The notes under the pieces were generated by a model, which saw only the letters and a list, made by a program, of their open reading frames with translations, did not search any database and was not told where the DNA came from. From MGBC114844 sp910585855 (GTDB lineage: Bacteria > Bacillota > Clostridia > Lachnospirales > Lachnospiraceae), in the NCBI GenBank assembly GCA_965646165.1, contig CBFFYP010000049.1, positions 1-37,631 of the forward strand: 37,631 nucleotides of DNA, given 5' to 3'. Within the stretch, counting starts at the first letter, position 1; each line of letters opens with the position of its first letter. The translations under genes and the position numbers were made by a program. Shown one piece after another: positions 35,810-37,631 of the stretch.

Positions 35810-35853
35810 ATTGTTCTGTATAATTTTTTAATAGAATTTTTTCTTTGGGAGGG

Positions 35854-35934
35854 GGACGCTGAAATCGAAAGAAAGGTCTATTCCGGGTTCGCTTGAGCTT
35901 AGCATTTCCTCGACTTTCCTTTCGATATTCAGCC
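35854..35934. repeat. Family B hairpin, internally deleted
   Basis: It begins GGACGCTGAAATCG and ends GATATTCAGCC. The left arm GAAATCGAAAGAAAGGTCTA is complete and GGGTTCGCTTGAGCTTAGC of the core remains. The rest of the core and the apical stem are deleted, and the right arm rejoins at CTTTCCTTTCGATATTC. It lies between the convergent GH43 and dehydrogenase genes. Confidence 0.85.
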
Positions 35935-35970
35935 AAAAATCTTGTTATAGAAAATTTTACATGACAGAAT

Positions 35971-36924
35971 CTATACAACATTACGAGCTTCTTTTTTTAG
36001 GTAAGCTTTTACGTTTTGATATACTTCTTGTATCAGACGTGTTCTTGCCTCTACAGTAGCCCATGCAATATGAGGGGTGATGATCAGGCGATTACTATCT
36101 TTGAATTTGACAAGCGGATTTTCCTTTGACATAGGTTCAATACATAGTACATCTAATCCTGCTGCCATAATCTGATGGTTTATCAATGCCTGATAGAGTG
36201 CATTTTCATCTATAATAGGTCCTCGTCCTACGTTGATTAGAATAGAAGATGGTTTCATCTGACGAAAAGCAGCCGCATCAAACAGATTTTGAGTATCAGG
36301 AGTAAGCGGAGCATGAATTGAAATAATATCAGAGTTTTTCAGCAAGGACGGAAAATCTGTCCGTTGGTACATTTGATTTTGATTTTTCCCGGAGGTAGAA
36401 TAATAAATTACATTACACCCAAAAGCATTGGCTATCTGTGCAACTTGTTTTCCAATATCTCCAAGTCCGACAATTCCCCATGTTTTTCCGTATAGTTCAT
36501 GGAATTGATTTTCAAAATGAGTAAATAGGACATCATTGACATAATATTCTTTTTTTACATAATCGTCATAATAGAAGCATTTTTCCAACAAGTAAAATAA
36601 AAGTGCAAAAGTATGCTGTGCTACAGACTGGGTAGAGTATCCTTTTACATTTGTTACGGTAATCTGTTTTGCCCTTGTATAGTCTAAATCAATAATATTT
36701 GTGCCGGTTGCTGTAACGCCAATAAAGTGAACAGAGGGATTTGAACCCAATGTAGATTCATTTACTAGAGTTTTATTAGTAATTAAAATATCAGCACCTT
36801 CACAGCGAGTTTTTAATTCCTCCGGTTTTGTATGCCCGTATCGAATGACTTCACCAAATTCTTGAAATTCTTCTAAAGAAATATCTTTTCCTAAAGTATC
36901 TGCATCTGCAAAAATAAGTTTCAT
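35971..36924 (-). CDS. D-2-hydroxyacid dehydrogenase
   Basis: A 317-residue NAD-dependent dehydrogenase of the D-isomer-specific family. The nucleotide-binding GLGDIG is at residues 153-158. Catalytic residues are R234 (NVGRGP), E263 (DVLCIEP) and H285 (TPHIAWAT). N-terminal TGTNIID and GYSTQSVAQHT resemble glycerate/hydroxypyruvate reductases, so reduction of hydroxypyruvate or a similar 2-oxoacid is likely. An AAAGGA lies upstream of the ATG. It is transcribed towards GH43 and has no functional link to it that can be seen. Confidence 0.9.
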   Translation of the reverse strand: MKLIFADADTLGKDISLEEFQEFGEVIRYGHTKPEELKTRCEGADILITNKTLVNESTLGSNPSVHFIGVTATGTNIIDLDYTRAKQITVTNVKGYSTQSVAQHTFALLFYLLEKCFYYDDYVKKEYYVNDVLFTHFENQFHELYGKTWGIVGLGDIGKQVAQIANAFGCNVIYYSTSGKNQNQMYQRTDFPSLLKNSDIISIHAPLTPDTQNLFDAAAFRQMKPSSILINVGRGPIIDENALYQALINHQIMAAGLDVLCIEPMSKENPLVKFKDSNRLIITPHIAWATVEARTRLIQEVYQNVKAYLKKEARNVV

Positions 36925-37068
36925 AAATAAAATCCTTTCGTTTGTTGTAGGCGAAAATTCGCTGCTTTTAAAATATCATAAAAAGATAGAATCGACAAGA
37001 GATTATTGTTTATTTTTTTAATTAGGCTTTTGGATATGGGATTTTGCCGGAAAGGGCTGGCTTTCACC

Positions 37069-37631
37069 GGACGCAAGAGGCGGTTTGTTCCTGTCCTTTG
37101 CCTGCTCCGCTCCAAACGGTAAGAAAGTCTACGGCTTCTGATTTCAGTTTATCCAGCCGGACGAACCGTGGCGCAATTCGCCCTCATGATAGCCGAAACG
37201 AACCGGGTGTAAAGAAGGATTTTACCAACCATAAAATATTCTTTTCTCTATCATCCGGGCTAAACACGCCCCTTTTTTTGCATACCCTGCATAGGAGCAG
37301 GATATACAAAAAATTCTAGGTGTTTCCACAGAAGCCCAAGACTTTCTAACCGTTCTCCGAAGTCGCAGGCAAAGGACAGGAACAAACCACCTCTCGCTGT
37401 TGACTGGATAACAGTAGAAATTTTTATTACAGAGCAAGTCTTCAACAAAGTTTAGATAATATTCTTTTTCTGTTCCGGGGTCAAGAAACAGCCAGATTCG
37501 AAAACGGTGGGCAGACTGCAGTGACTTTGGAAAAAAGTTAGAAGTTCTTAGACTTCTGCTCGAAAACCTAAGATTTTTTTCACATCCTGCTTCCATGCAG
37601 GGTGTGAAAAAAAAGGGGCGTGTTTAGCCCG
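37069..37631. repeat. Family A composite repeat, truncated by the window end
   Basis: It starts GGACGCAAGAGGCGG, preceded by the same GCCGGAAAGG...TTTCACC stretch seen before 21223. The first module (about 37069-37396) is complete, with arms GAGGCGGTTTGTTCCTGTCC and GGACAGGAACAAACCACCTC. The spacer and the start of the second module follow, and the window ends in its core. Its final 61 bases equal window bases 1-61; joining the ends would make a full copy of about 755 bp. Confidence 0.9.

Noticed and set aside
1..37631. Circular plasmid or phage genome based on identical ends
   Set aside because: The shared 61 bases belong to a multi-copy interspersed repeat, and the gene content is chromosomal. 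No replication, partition or phage structural genes are present.

Overview
The window looks like chromosomal DNA of a low-GC, Gram-positive anaerobe, most likely a gut Clostridia of the Lachnospiraceae type. Support: strong AGGAGG-type ribosome binding sites, a T-box leader in front of ileS, tRNAs without encoded CCA, a Clostridia-style carbon monoxide dehydrogenase cluster, and LplB/YtcP-type sugar transporters paired with membrane-anchored AraC regulators. The taxonomic call is inference; no rRNA is present.

Layout. 1-254 is part of an interspersed repeat (family A). 449-2041 carries a galactose-binding-fold protein and a metallo-beta-lactamase-fold hydrolase. 2038-5604 is a consensus promoter, an isoleucine T-box and ileS. 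5748-6017 holds tRNA-Glu, tRNA-Cys and a terminator. 6086-6842 is a complete 757-bp family A repeat. It is followed by a nitronate monooxygenase-like gene (minus strand) and an unrecognised ORF. 8877-12530 is a compact cooS-cooF-FAD/NAD oxidoreductase operon that should couple CO/CO2 chemistry to NAD(P)H. 12538-13372 is a second family A copy carrying an IS200/IS605-like remnant. 13431-19345 is a galactoside locus: AraC regulator, divergent GH2 beta-galactosidase and GPH-type sugar symporter. 19563-20992 holds an Rpn-type nuclease and a wrecked DNA adenine methylase. 21223-23335 is a third family A copy split by a dead IS4-type element. 23560-35809 is a glycan-uptake locus: AraC sensor 1, two permeases, binding protein 1, AraC sensor 2, binding protein 2 and a GH43 glycosidase. 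35971-36924 is a D-2-hydroxyacid dehydrogenase on the minus strand. 37069-37631 is another partial family A copy.

The most unusual content is not coding. At least a dozen intergenic inverted-repeat elements fall into two families. Family B elements are about 150-bp hairpins. Family A elements are about 757 bp, built from two ~330-bp hairpin modules in opposite orientation. Both families tend to end in GGACGCC. Arms differ from copy to copy, but within each copy the two arms still pair, so base changes are compensatory. I do not recognise these as a named family. The last 61 bases of the window are identical to the first 61 and lie inside family A; this most likely reflects a contig broken at a repeat.

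How the parts work together. Binding proteins and LplB/YtcP permeases would import oligosaccharides, with an ATPase encoded elsewhere. GH43, which has no signal peptide, and the GH2 beta-galactosidase would cut them inside the cell, and three AraC-type regulators would control the genes. The CODH module handles CO and redox balance independently of the sugar genes.
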